Shown here: in pieces, positions 54,344 to 64,000 of the stretch
Layout: each line of letters opens with the position of its first letter
Numbering within the stretch: position 1 is the stretch's first letter
NCBI GenBank assembly: GCA_013368315.1
Contig: JAACJM010000089.1
Span: 1-64,000, forward strand
DNA length: 64,000 bases
DNA from: Tetrapyrgos nigripes
Lineage: Eukaryota > Basidiomycota > Agaricomycetes > Agaricales > Campanellaceae
Direction of reading: 5' to 3'
Notes under the pieces: model-generated
Seen by the model: the letters and a program-made list of their open reading frames with translations, nothing else
Told to the model about the DNA's origin: nothing
Databases searched by the model: none
Made by a program: the position numbers and the translations under genes

Positions 54344-55378
54344 AGTACTGGTCATCACGGTCGAGGTGTGAAGGGGAATGTATGCGATCTACTGTCAGTC
54401 AAGGGTGCGTCGGTGAGGGATCACGGATTTAGGATTCAGAGTCTCAGAACGGAATGGATATGGAATATGGGCTGGATCAGGAATTACGCCGCAAGTAAAA
54501 CCTGGAAAGGAAAGGGACCGATGTCGTGAAACTAATAAAGGAGACGCGGACAAGGACTATGATATTCGAAATCTGGAACGGAATGAAAGAAATAAGCAAT
54601 GTATATATATATCTACCCACATCGCTACCTATCTACCACAGTGACTACCTATATAAGCTATCTACTTGCTATCTAGATTTATATGCATGCTTTCTTCCCT
54701 TTCCGAACGTGCCGTGTTGCCTTGTTTGTTCAAATCATCTGCGCTGTCTTTTTCTTTTTCTAGTAAATTCTCATGTTTTTCTTTTCAGATAGATGTGCTC
54801 AAAGACCGGATGGTGAGCCGTATGCATATGAAGTTTCTCGCTACTTTCTCACTATTAGTATCTGCAGCTCTTCTGATTTACGCCAGGACCTCTTTTTAGA
54901 CGCTATCGATAAACTTCTGATCGTTCGCTTAAAAGAAGTTAAAGGGCGTCAGCGTAGATCGGTTATTGTCTACCAAATATGAACGACCGCGTCGCCGCGA
55001 CGTCGCGTCCATTGTTACGGCAATGGTTCCGAGTCGATCCTAATTAGGAACAAGGAGGATCGGTCATTGTCTTTTTCAGCAATTGCTTGCGTTGGGACCA
55101 TCTCCGTTTTCCTTTTCAACCATAACGTGAACACCCAACCTCTTGAACTCTCCTTCATCATTGCGCCTTCCTTCGTCTTTGGGTTTCCCCGCCTCTTTTA
55201 CTCCCAAGTCTCCTCCCTCGGCGTTCCAAAGGCAATAGTCGTACTTGGTTTGTATGCCCAGTTCGCAAGTGCCGTCTCTTCTTACTGCTCGTCTTCCGTC
55301 TTCCGTCTTCCCTATTAGACGTCGTCAATCTTCGCGAAGCAGAAGTAGAAGAAGCATCGTTTAAGCTTAAATCATCCA
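54344..55378. other. 3' flank of MAPKK and F-box upstream region
   Basis: No gene recognised. Pyrimidine-rich stretches and short TATATATATCTACC repeats around 54600. The frame at 55067-55318 is open but has no recognisable domain. Confidence 0.35.
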
Positions 55379-55741
55379 TGTCGCAAGTGTCTTCCTCCGA
55401 GTCTTGGTTATCACCATGCTACTTATATCTGACGTTGGCTCTACCACAGTTCTCACCTACGTCCCAGTACTGTCAAACTTCCACCAAACCTCTTCACCGA
55501 GCGGCCGACGAACATCTGTCCTTCTGATTGCCACTTCCTATTCCCTAGTCGTCAAGCCGCTTTTCCTTCGATTTGCGCTGAAAGCCAAGCTTTCGTTTCG
55601 GACACTCAGTCTGATTCTACGCCCGTTCATTGTCACCCAAGCATCATCCTCCCCTCCCTCCGAGCAGAATGCGAATCCTACCTTAAACAAATAGCGCAAC
55701 TCGACGAAACCATCTCCTGTCTCGACCTTCACTCCCGTCGG

Positions 55742-57547
55742 ATGCAGGATACTTCCAACCTGAATCCCGATGACCCGAGCTGCCATGATCATGATATCAT
55801 ATCCATTCCACTCTGCCTGCATTGCAAGGCCACATTGCAAGTCTCCACAAAGGTTCCAGCTGGTTATCACTTCAAGCCGACGTATCACTGGAGAGATCAG
55901 GCAACGAAGATGTCGAAAAAGAGGGACGAGTTGATGCAGTGTCGGGAGCAAGTATCGGAGAAGTTGGATAGTCTCCATCCTTTCGCACTGGACACAGAAG
56001 CATATGATCAGCTAGCCCGCATGCACACCTCGATCTATGAACTTCCTTTTGACATTCTTCTCGAGATCTTCGCCACTTATTGTCATTTCGATGTCAATGA
56101 GACAAATAGCAGTTCATCGACCTATCCTTGCTCACCGATTGCTCTAGGACAGGTCTGTTCTCAATGGCGTTCCATCGTATATGGTCCGCACGCCGCGAAA
56201 GTCTGGTCGTTCATCCATATACAACTCATTCCCGGCGCATATTCATCGAATCAACTGCTACATTTCACAACTCGCCATCTTACCTATTCTCGAGGGTTTC
56301 CACTGAAGATCCACTTGGACTATCATGATAATTCTTACATGTACCCAATCAGCATCGCGGAATTCGTGGAACAGCTGTTGAAACATTCCCAACGTTGGGA
56401 GGATGTCAGCATCACGTCCAATACACGGGGTCTAGACGTAACGTCGGTGCTCATAGAGGAGGAGAGTCTTGACCGGGGTTCCTCTTTCCCTTGTCTTCGG
56501 TTCTTGACGATGAGGTGCACGGACGAACCCATGGACTACTGGAGGTGTGGAAATATGTTTCCTGTCCTAAAGAATGTCAAACTCCATTACCTGCATGTAC
56601 AAAATCTTGAACCAATCGGATTCACTAACCACCCCCGCGCGCTCGAATGCCTGGATGCTTACCTCGGCCGACTCACGCACCTGGTCCTCACCAAGATGAG
56701 TTCCAGAGGTTTATCATTACTTCTTCAGCGTGCGCATGGCCTCCGCATACTTGAACTGCGAGATGTCGCTCCAGGGTATATCTCCAGTACTCAGCAACTA
56801 TCCGAATCATCCGAGCTCTCATGCCCGGCTAAGGTTCTGAAGATACAACTACGCCCTGAAGGTTATCTGAAGAGTATCACGAGATGGCCTCTGGGGATTG
56901 GCCACGTTTTCCCTCAGCTCGAGGAGCTATACGTCTCTTCCATCGAAAAGTATCATGAAGCCGTCTCATTCCAGGAACATTACTTTACCAAACTCATCCC
57001 TTCGACCTCCGCTCACGATCGGGCTCATAGCCTAAAAACTCTTTGTTTTGAAGATGTTCTACTATCCGACAAGACACTCTTGAAGATTTTAGAACATGCT
57101 ACAAACCTCCAGACCCTCAAGATTAAGGAGCGAATGCTGGGTCCTCGTGAAAAGGCAGTGCAGAATTGGGATAAGGGCGACAGGACGTTGACCAGGAATC
57201 TAATTCAATCTCTGACGATTGACCGAGCTGATGTTAACTCAACATCAGACATAGAATCACCAATTACTGCCAACCTGGTGGAAAATTTGGAGACATTGTC
57301 CTTGGCTTTTGCGGATACGATGGCGTTGAAAAATTGGCGAGAGGACGATGGCTTGATAAAGATGATTGGGTCCAGGATTCATAGGGACAGCAGCGTGTCC
57401 GGTGTGGGCCTGAAACAAAATGATGTTACGGACAGTGGAGATATTGCACCTGGTGTTGCTAGGCGCTGGTTGAAGGATGCATCCATTTTTCAGCTTCCTC
57501 TGGACTCCTGCGCGACATTTGTTGGAACTTTGAAGCCCTGGTGTTGA
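55742..57547 (+). CDS. F-box protein with leucine-rich C-terminal part
   Basis: Single exon from ATG 55742, 601 residues. F-box at about 98-150: SIYELPFDILLEIFATYCHF, a Ser-rich loop typical of agaricomycetes, then IALGQVCSQWRSIVYG and VWSFIHI. The rest has irregular LRR-like elements (LRFLTMRC, LTHLVLTKM, LRILELRDVA, LEELYVSSI, LQTLKIKER). By family these are substrate adaptors of SCF ubiquitin ligases and are hugely expanded in agaricomycetes. The same frame stays open upstream to about 55432 and encodes the usual helical lead (RAECESYLKQIAQLDETI) but without an ATG. A small upstream exon, perhaps from ATG 55379, may therefore supply the true start. The substrate cannot be inferred. Confidence 0.8.
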   Translation: MQDTSNLNPDDPSCHDHDIISIPLCLHCKATLQVSTKVPAGYHFKPTYHWRDQATKMSKKRDELMQCREQVSEKLDSLHPFALDTEAYDQLARMHTSIYELPFDILLEIFATYCHFDVNETNSSSSTYPCSPIALGQVCSQWRSIVYGPHAAKVWSFIHIQLIPGAYSSNQLLHFTTRHLTYSRGFPLKIHLDYHDNSYMYPISIAEFVEQLLKHSQRWEDVSITSNTRGLDVTSVLIEEESLDRGSSFPCLRFLTMRCTDEPMDYWRCGNMFPVLKNVKLHYLHVQNLEPIGFTNHPRALECLDAYLGRLTHLVLTKMSSRGLSLLLQRAHGLRILELRDVAPGYISSTQQLSESSELSCPAKVLKIQLRPEGYLKSITRWPLGIGHVFPQLEELYVSSIEKYHEAVSFQEHYFTKLIPSTSAHDRAHSLKTLCFEDVLLSDKTLLKILEHATNLQTLKIKERMLGPREKAVQNWDKGDRTLTRNLIQSLTIDRADVNSTSDIESPITANLVENLETLSLAFADTMALKNWREDDGLIKMIGSRIHRDSSVSGVGLKQNDVTDSGDIAPGVARRWLKDASIFQLPLDSCATFVGTLKPWC

Positions 57548-59138
57548 AGGTGTCTTTAATACTGTAATCTTAGAATACTTATGCAAATGATTAAATCGTA
57601 CTTTTTTCAATCATTGTTTGTACATGCGCCGAGTTTACATGGCAAGCGCCCAACAAGCGCCTACTACGAGTGGGCCGGCGTTTAACCGCAATAGCCTGCA
57701 GTCCAAATACGACCAAACTTGGCCGAGGCTTTTCCGCATCCATCGACGAACCGCTACGAGGAAAGCATAGAGAGTCCCTAGAATTGGGGCTGAGTATTTG
57801 ACGGGTTATATCCACGAGTAGACGAGGCAGGAACGAACCATGGTCACAGGTACGTCCGCCACTTAATGTGAGTAGTAACAGATACGTCTTTCTGGTCCCG
57901 TCTCGTTTTCTTTCTTGCTTTTCTGTTGCAATGGAAGGTTCCTTATTTCTTATGGCACCTGTTTAAGCTGCTGTTTTCTCTTATTATAGGAACTACTCAC
58001 TTGAGAAACTGGTGTTCGACTGTACTTCTGGAGTCTGGACTATATGACGTGTCTTCAGAACTCACTGACCGTTCTTCAACTCGATCATGAGTCTTTGCCA
58101 CTGAATACGTGCTGAAATGATATCCTGCGGTCCCTTGCCGCATGGGTGAAGCAAGTGTGTTGTTTGACCCCAACTTGGCCCTGATGCCTCTCAAATTCTT
58201 CATCTTCTCCGACCCATATAGGATTGATCAGTACTGCCCTGAGGTAATCCGCCGACTTCATCCTCATCCTACCATTGCTCTCATCTGCCTGGCGGACCGT
58301 GGTTAAATCATGACAACGCTCCAAACGGCACCAGTCCCTTGTTCTCAATCTGCCTTGTTTTCAATCAGGACTTTGCACCAAACTCGGGACCATAAAACCC
58401 ATCTTAGTAGATCGAGGGCAATCCGAGGAAGCCCTACGATGATTGATGATTGTAGCTATCTCGCAGGCTGCCGGCCCCTGGGCAACATTGAGAGGAAAGC
58501 TAATGTACTATTGCCATGAATTACATGGAACTCCCAATGTAGTATCTGCTGCAGAATTCTTATTTATACATGAATATCTTTTTGACTTCAACGATTCTTC
58601 GAAATGAGTATGCCGTGGTAATAAATCCTCCCCCCCTCCAGGTTGCGGCCTGGTTGCGGCGCATCTACGCCTTCGCTTGCCTTCGCCCGCCAGCGGATGA
58701 CTACGATAATCAGTTCAAGATGATGTTACTAGTAGCATCCCACGCCGCATGCAAATGCGGTTTTCCGTTTACGAAGCCACTAACTACTTGCTATGCAGGC
58801 TATTACTTATGTGAACTTTTCTCACATTGATTCATTAGTCTCCAGGCTTACTGCTGGAAACCTGGAATAGATTTCGTTCTTCAAGAATGCAATTGGCAGA
58901 AGCGATCAGTCTCCGAAGAAACGACTCCTCGTAATACTCTGACAATCAAGCATACGCCGCATTGTCAAAAGTGTTTTGAATACTGCATCTTGACTTCGGG
59001 AAGCGGCACACCCGTAAGTTTTCGCTTGATTTCAACCTATAAAATCTCCTCCGAGACTTCCCAAACCCTCAGAGTTATCCACTCGTATCCACTCGGAGTC
59101 ACATTCTTATTCCCCTAGTACCAAGCTAGTTCATCATC
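57548..59138. other. Intergenic with weak minus-strand coding signal
   Basis: No gene can be supported. A minus frame at 57997-58203 (MKNLRGIRAKLGSNN, then Ser-rich VSSEDTSYSPDSRS, ending QFLK) looks like a possible terminal exon of a membrane or signalling protein. No upstream exon or domain was found. Confidence 0.25.
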
Positions 59139-59911
59139 ATGATCTTCTCCAAAGCCATCTGTCTTCTCTCCATCTTCTCCATCGCCGCCTCCAAACCAAT
59201 TTCCACTTCTCAGGCTCGTTCCAACGATGCGGCTCTCGTCGACAATCGTCGGGCTGAACTAAACATCACTGTCGGAAGTGTTCTGAATACTCTCCAGGAT
59301 CAGGTTAATACGATCCTACCACAGATTCGTGAGTGCAACTCTGCGTTGTCCATCTGGCTTATACTGATGTAGTACGTTTGGGCCTTCCAGAGAACCTCGA
59401 CAACGCAAACGAGAAGACTCTGTCCCCCCTCATTGGCGATTTGACTGAAGCTCTCGACAACGCCGCCAACGATCTGTCCAGGATTCATGCTTCGGGTGCC
59501 AAGGTGGATAGCAAGACCAGAAGACAGTCCAACGACGACACTGCCAAACTCGTTGCCGGGATCGTTAGAGTAAGTATCTCAAGTCTAAACTGCATATCTG
59601 GATTTTTACCATCGATGCCTCAATACTAGAGTATCACTGTCACTTTGGACGGCGTCGTCAACGCGGCCACAGGTCTTCCAGTTGCCGGACCTCTTTTTAC
59701 CGGAGTCGATAAATCCTTGAACAGGGTACTCTTTGGAGTCGGGTCGCTTGTTTCGGGCGTGCTTAAGCTCGTGGCTGTCTTGTAAGTTGACAATTCAAGT
59801 TGCTGTCATCCCAGATCACGTAGAATTGACTTGGCTCACAGGCTTTTCAATGTCACTGGTCTCCTCGGATCTCTTAGTTTCGGACTTACGCTTGCAGCTC
59901 TTGGTATTTAG
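59139..59911 (+). CDS. Small secreted or membrane-anchored protein
   Basis: Exons 59139-59328, 59373-59569, 59630-59781 and 59842-59911 join in frame to 202 residues. The N-terminus MIFSKAICLLSIFSIAASKP is a clear signal peptide, with cleavage likely after AAS. The middle is amphipathic helix with few or no cysteines (LNITVGSVLNTLQDQVNTIL, GDLTEALDNAANDLSR). The C-terminal third is Gly/Leu/Val-rich and hydrophobic (LFGVGSLVSGVLKLVAVLLF, then LGSLSFGLTLAALGI), so it may insert in a membrane or aggregate. I do not recognise the family. Small secreted proteins of this build are common in agaricomycetes. The start is well placed after a CATCATC leader. Confidence 0.65.
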
Positions 59912-60284
59912 ACCGTGACAGTATAGCTTTCGTCGGACTGGTGTAATACTTACTATTATTATGTTCATATACGGACTCATAGACACTGGACTTTTTTTCC
60001 CCTGCTAGTATGCACATATTATTTACCCAGGAATATGTCTATGAATCTATATCTATACTAATACAGCGTCAGCAGTGAGAATTACTTTTACAAATTTTGC
60101 CTCATGAACATCGCACGGTGAAGTGCAGTCATCAGTCCTATTTACGGAACGAGTCTTATTCTGAGCAAATTCTGAGCTCAAATGGCTGCACCGTTCTTAT
60201 CCCGGACCTGGTGCATCATCTCTGGTCCCAAGCTGGTAATAAACTCCTTCTTCTCCTCCAGGAAAATATATTCCCGCTACCATT
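59912..60284. other. Intergenic, nothing recognised
   Basis: 3' flank of the secreted-protein gene. No coding or repeat signal. Confidence 0.35.
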
Positions 60285-60490
60285 TAGGTAGTGGGTCTTG
60301 TGGTACCAATCCTATTCGCACAACGTCGCGGCGCACAACAGGCCGGTTCAATCGAAACTCCGCTCTGTGGCACCAGCACCAAAATTGACCCAGTACAGTG
60401 GGTTTGACCCGATCCGACGCTCTTTGTTTTTCAATGACAGTTCAGACCTCCTCCTCCTTGCCGCCTCTAGCATTTCATGGTAACAGGTAT
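60285..60490 (+). repeat. Dispersed ~230-bp repeat, copy 2
   Basis: Plus-strand copy of the repeat at 5700-5935, including GGGTTTGACCCGATCC and ATTTCATGGTAACAGG at its end. Confidence 0.6.
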
Positions 60491-60809
60491 GCGATCAGCT
60501 CCGTTCTTGTTTTGGCCCTGTTTAGGTAACATATATTTTGGAGAGTTGGGGGCGAAGGCCGAGTGTACTATGGCCTTCAGGCATTCCTTGTTCCATATTG
60601 TCCTGTAGACTTCAAACTGTTTCCTCTTCTTGCGTTGGCGTAGAGCATAGTGATGAACCGGCGAGTTGTAGCGGGCTCTGCTGTCCCGCAGGGGCCAGCA
60701 CTTCGCTGGTTGTTCTTTTCTGTCAACACAACAGACTCGGTGCCAAGCACCTCTGCAAATTCTCCGTCAAGCGCCCAGTCTGGCCCGCACCGACATATTA
60801 TTCCCACTA

Positions 60810-60965
60810 CCGTTTAGGTAATGAGTCTTGTGGTACCAATCCTATTCGCACAACGCCACGGCACACAACAGGCCGGTTCAATCGAAACTCTGCTCTGTGG
60901 CACCAGCACCAAAATCGACCCAGTACAGTGGGTTTGACCCGATCCGATGCTCTTTGTTTTTCAAT
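60810..60965 (+). repeat. Dispersed ~230-bp repeat, copy 3, truncated
   Basis: Matches copy 2 from the start through TTTGTTTTTCAAT and then breaks off, joining a MAPKK-like fragment. Confidence 0.6.
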
Positions 60966-61040
60966 ACGCATTCGCAGCTACAACTACGGATATACCAGGA
61001 CTTTCTTCTGTGCACACCCAAGTCCCTACTCATATCCCTC
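60966..61040 (+). pseudogene. Possible tiny MAPKK exon 1 fragment
   Basis: Reads GCTACAACTACGGATATACC, then AGGACTTTCTTCTG, close to the parent exon 1 GCTACGACTATGGATATGACC region encoding [15 protein letters not shown]. About 75 bp, perhaps 80% identical by eye. Short, so chance similarity is not excluded. Confidence 0.35.
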
Positions 61041-61049
61041 GTACCCTTC

Positions 61050-63328
61050 CTCATTGCAGTGAGTATGAGGTGGATATGTCTCGCCACTATGCTGAGTTTG
61101 GGCATACACGTGTTGTGGGTTGTTGAATTTAACGTTCGAAAGAAATCGAGAGAGAGAATTTCCGAGCAACAAAAAGGTGAATTCAAATAGGCAGGGAACC
61201 CGTGGCAAGCACACGACGTTCCCAAATCGTACACCAGTATATAAGATATGTAAAATAGGGGTTTTCTTAATCGTACAATACTTAGGGGTGTCAATGTATC
61301 ACCGAGCTTCCGAGCTCATCAACGGAAACTCCAAATCCAACATGGGTCGGATACAAAAATTTTGAAGGATTGGGAGGGAGGAAGATGGATAGAGAGGGCG
61401 CAGAGGACGCAAATTGTCGGAGTGGTTTTTCATATTTTTTCCGAGTGTTACACGTTGCTGACCTTTTTGACTTATATACACCTCTTGTCGCCTACCGGCC
61501 TCCTCTCAACAATCATGGCTTTCGCTCTCAAATAGAAACATGTACTGCTACATATCCACCATCACTCTAGGAGCTTAAATCCCGAGTTGGGTTCCGGAAT
61601 TGGGTTTCAGGCTATAGGAGAATGGATTAGGAAGACGGTGTGTGGTTCTTGCGTAGGGTCAGGGCTGTTACTAACCAAGTTTTTATTGAGCAGAAAGCCA
61701 AAACCAGACACGGTGAAGAGCCTTACTTGAAGTGAAGACTTCTTTCTCTCAGAAGAGTACCTAGTACCCGCCATCAAGGATGCTCTTCTTTGTAAGTCTT
61801 TCTGGTCTTTACACTGCAACTATCTCCCTGTTTCTTCTCTTTCTCTTCCATGTTCTTTCTTTGATTATATACCCCACCCAATGACGCTTGGTCAGACAAA
61901 GCTGACGCACCCTCGAGCTCTCCTGCGCCCAATACAACTGTAGCTTCCTCCCGTATTCAATCCCTCAAAAAAAGGTTTTACAGGTCAAATGATTGCAAAG
62001 AACACAGGATGAACTTGAAAGAAGTCTTTGAGGAAGCGAAGGAATTGGAATGGTCTGGCATTTGGAAATTGAAGGGTTAGGCAGAAGGGGACCATGATAG
62101 TCTTTGTTTTAAGATTGGTGATGTAATGGTACATCTTATTCTTTTTTCTTTATGCCTTTATCCCATCTTTTCATACCCGTTTCCAAGTATTCTTTGCTTT
62201 TGCTGCTCTATTTCATTCATATATTGTATTTAAGCTAATACCACGTATCCTAGGCTTCGACATGCGAGGACGCTATGGTGAGTGTTTGATGTATGAGACA
62301 TGGGTTCCGTGTCCGACCAAGCGGCGAAATGCTTGTCCTAATTGCTTATGCCTTTGCTCTGCTCAAGTAGAGGGGAGATTGTTTATGTATAGCCAAATGC
62401 GGCGACCCCAAATGGAGCCGCCTGAGAGAGAGATTGAATTGAGATGATGTCAAAGTGCGATACAAAGTAACATACTGTACTCTAAGAATGGTCCGGCAGG
62501 GAGACATTAAAAACCCTTCCAGCATGAAAACCACTTTTGGGAAAAAATCCGCATAGTAAGGGAAAAGTTACCACTGCTGGAAAAAAGAATACAAGACTGC
62601 GAGATGCCAGAGGGTGGGAATGGGAGGGTAAACGAAAAAAGGCAGGAAGGAGTCCAAGGTTGGGGACCTTGGAACAAGTGAAGGATAAAGAGGATAGGCG
62701 AGTATATAAATAGTGGATGGAAAAAAGGAGGTAAAGGAGGTCTGAGTTAGGATGAATTGTGGGAGGATCAAGTTCTCACTGGGATCGCCAGTTCATTGAA
62801 ACATGACCAAGGAGACCTGACCTCCCTGACATAGTCAGATCATAGGTGTACAGGTAGGGCAGGTAGGACTTGAGCTTAGACTTGTGTAAATAATAATATC
62901 TAAACACATTGAAATATGGAGTCACTCTGCATAGCGTCCAGGTTCCTATACCTTGATTCACTGTCATTATGGCCGTAATGACAGCTGGAATATAGGTCTT
63001 AGGACTAGCCATTCTGCTAGCTCTTTGGACACTTTGTCTGAATCGGGATCTCCTACAAAAAAAGCTCGTGTGTCATTTCCACTGGCATCATCTCCGCTTC
63101 AACCATCTCCTCACCACCTGTCTCCCCTGTCTCCTCCCAAACTCGCTCCAAGTCCAAGAGTGGTAACAAGACTGGCACAACGTCTACCTGATAACCTTGC
63201 TGCGCTTCATGATATATCACTTTTTTTGATTTCCATCCTCTTCTTTCCTCTTTACATTAATGGCCTTTTCACCCACATGGTTTGTAAGTAGTGACTTCAT
63301 CACTTCAATCATGTACTTGATGTCAAGG
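61050..63328. other. Intergenic, nothing recognised
   Basis: Low-complexity and AT-rich sequence with short unrelated open frames on both strands, none with a domain, signal peptide or convincing splice pattern. Confidence 0.35.
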
Positions 63329-63834
63329 TTGTTGTTACACTCGATAACCACCCAAGTCACACAATACGAAAAAAGCCGGTTACAAGAGAGTAGATTGATC
63401 AAGAGAGATAGAGAGATAGAGAGAAAGAGAAAGTAAGCTGACTAGGCTCTACACTGCGTAGTAAAAGTACGGAGCGGAGACGAAGTGAACGAACTAAGGA
63501 ATAGGTTACAAGGATCACAGGTATATAAGTAAAATATGAACAGATGGGAAAGAGTAAGTAATAATAGATGGTATCATGTGGAAATGTCAAAGGCGAGAGA
63601 ATAATAAGTCAAATATGGATAGATGTAGTACTGGATCATACGGAGTGATTGACAGTGGGAATGTCCATGGAGATAGGGATCGGAGGGGATAAGAATGTGA
63701 GTCATAGATCTAGAGAGATGGTAACTATAGACGATGATGAGAAATGGTTGATGTTTATGGGGTTAGAGTGGGAAGTAGACAGTTAAGGGAAAAGAATAGA
63801 AAGGAAATGAATAGATGGGGAGTGATTCATGACA
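63329..63834 (-). mobile_element. 3' LTR of a Ty3/gypsy-like retrotransposon
   Basis: On the minus strand it begins TGTCATGAATC right after a polypurine tract (AAAGAGGGGGTAA) and ends GTAACAACA, so it has TG...CA ends and a length of 506 bp. A partial relative lies at about 5170-5508. The rest of the element is beyond the window, so the target duplication (perhaps AAGGT) cannot be confirmed. Confidence 0.7.
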
Positions 63835-63845
63835 TTACCCCCTCT

Positions 63846-64000
63846 TTAGGACGAGCTTTCACCGGAGCTCGGCAAGCTAGTCCTCCAGTGCTCTGCCCAT
63901 TGTTTGCGGAGTCGTCTGTCTACATCCCCCTGACTCGGCCAATATTTGTCCCAATCTATGGTGTAGTTCCCAATCTCCCATCTAGGGTCGTTCCAATCTA
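63846..64000 (-). CDS. C-terminus of a retrotransposon polyprotein, partial
   Basis: The minus frame enters from the window edge and reads DWNDPRWEIGNYTIDWDKYW, then DVDRRLRKQWAEHWR, and stops at 63846-63848, 12 bp before the LTR. A Trp-rich, charged tail directly before a polypurine tract and LTR is the usual end of a Ty3/gypsy Pol in agaricomycetes. Integrase and RT lie outside the window. No chromodomain is visible in the part present. Confidence 0.6.
   Translation of the reverse strand, partial: DWNDPRWEIGNYTIDWDKYWPSQGDVDRRLRKQWAEHWRTSLPSSGESSS

Overview
The window is nuclear DNA of a basidiomycete fungus, most likely an agaricomycete. The evidence is genes split by many short introns (about 45-70 nt) with GT-AG borders, an F-box protein with the usual agaricomycete layout, fungal NB-ARC/TPR receptors, a Ste7/Fuz7-type MAP kinase kinase, an intron-containing tRNA-Leu, and Tad-like LINE, Ty3/gypsy-like and hAT-like mobile elements. 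No species can be named from the sequence alone.

Layout. 1-5 kb holds small genes: a 50-residue membrane peptide, a decayed coiled-coil gene, a T5orf172-like gene and an eight-exon gene of unknown family. 5-8 kb is repeat-rich. The centre (6.8-54.3 kb) is an array of four related units. Each ancestral unit appears to have been: NLR gene, its 3' flank, tRNA-Leu, MAPKK gene. Unit 1 (6.83-15.7 kb) and unit 2 (18.44-27.3 kb) are near-identical over long stretches and have intact NLR genes followed by a broken tRNA and a broken MAPKK. Unit 3 (34.6-39.5 kb) has a third, diverged NLR, a broken tRNA and only a stub of MAPKK exon 1. Unit 4 (39.5-54.3 kb) has lost all but the TPR end of its NLR and is split by an 8.3-kb LINE, but keeps the only intact tRNA-Leu(UAG) and the only intact MAPKK. 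27.3-34.6 kb, between units 2 and 3, holds a Pif1/Helitron-like helicase remnant, a 678-bp direct repeat, an unknown spliced gene and a foldback element. 55-64 kb carries an F-box gene, a small secreted-protein gene, dispersed repeats and, at the edge, the 3' LTR and pol tail of a Ty3/gypsy-like element.

How the genes relate. The three NLRs share one structure: a disordered N-terminus, a short Asn-rich motif that resembles amyloid signalling motifs, a 14-nt microexon, NB-ARC, and about nine 40-residue TPRs of high mutual similarity. Between units 1 and 2 nearly all protein differences lie in the TPRs and recur at the same positions within the repeat. This is what is expected of a fungal recognition receptor under diversification. 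The MAPKK has the D-site, kinase motifs and activation loop of the pheromone/filamentation module. Its linkage to the NLRs looks like co-duplication followed by decay, not a functional operon.

All calls were made by eye. Exon borders were chosen by frame continuity, splice consensus and agreement between paralogues. No database search was possible.
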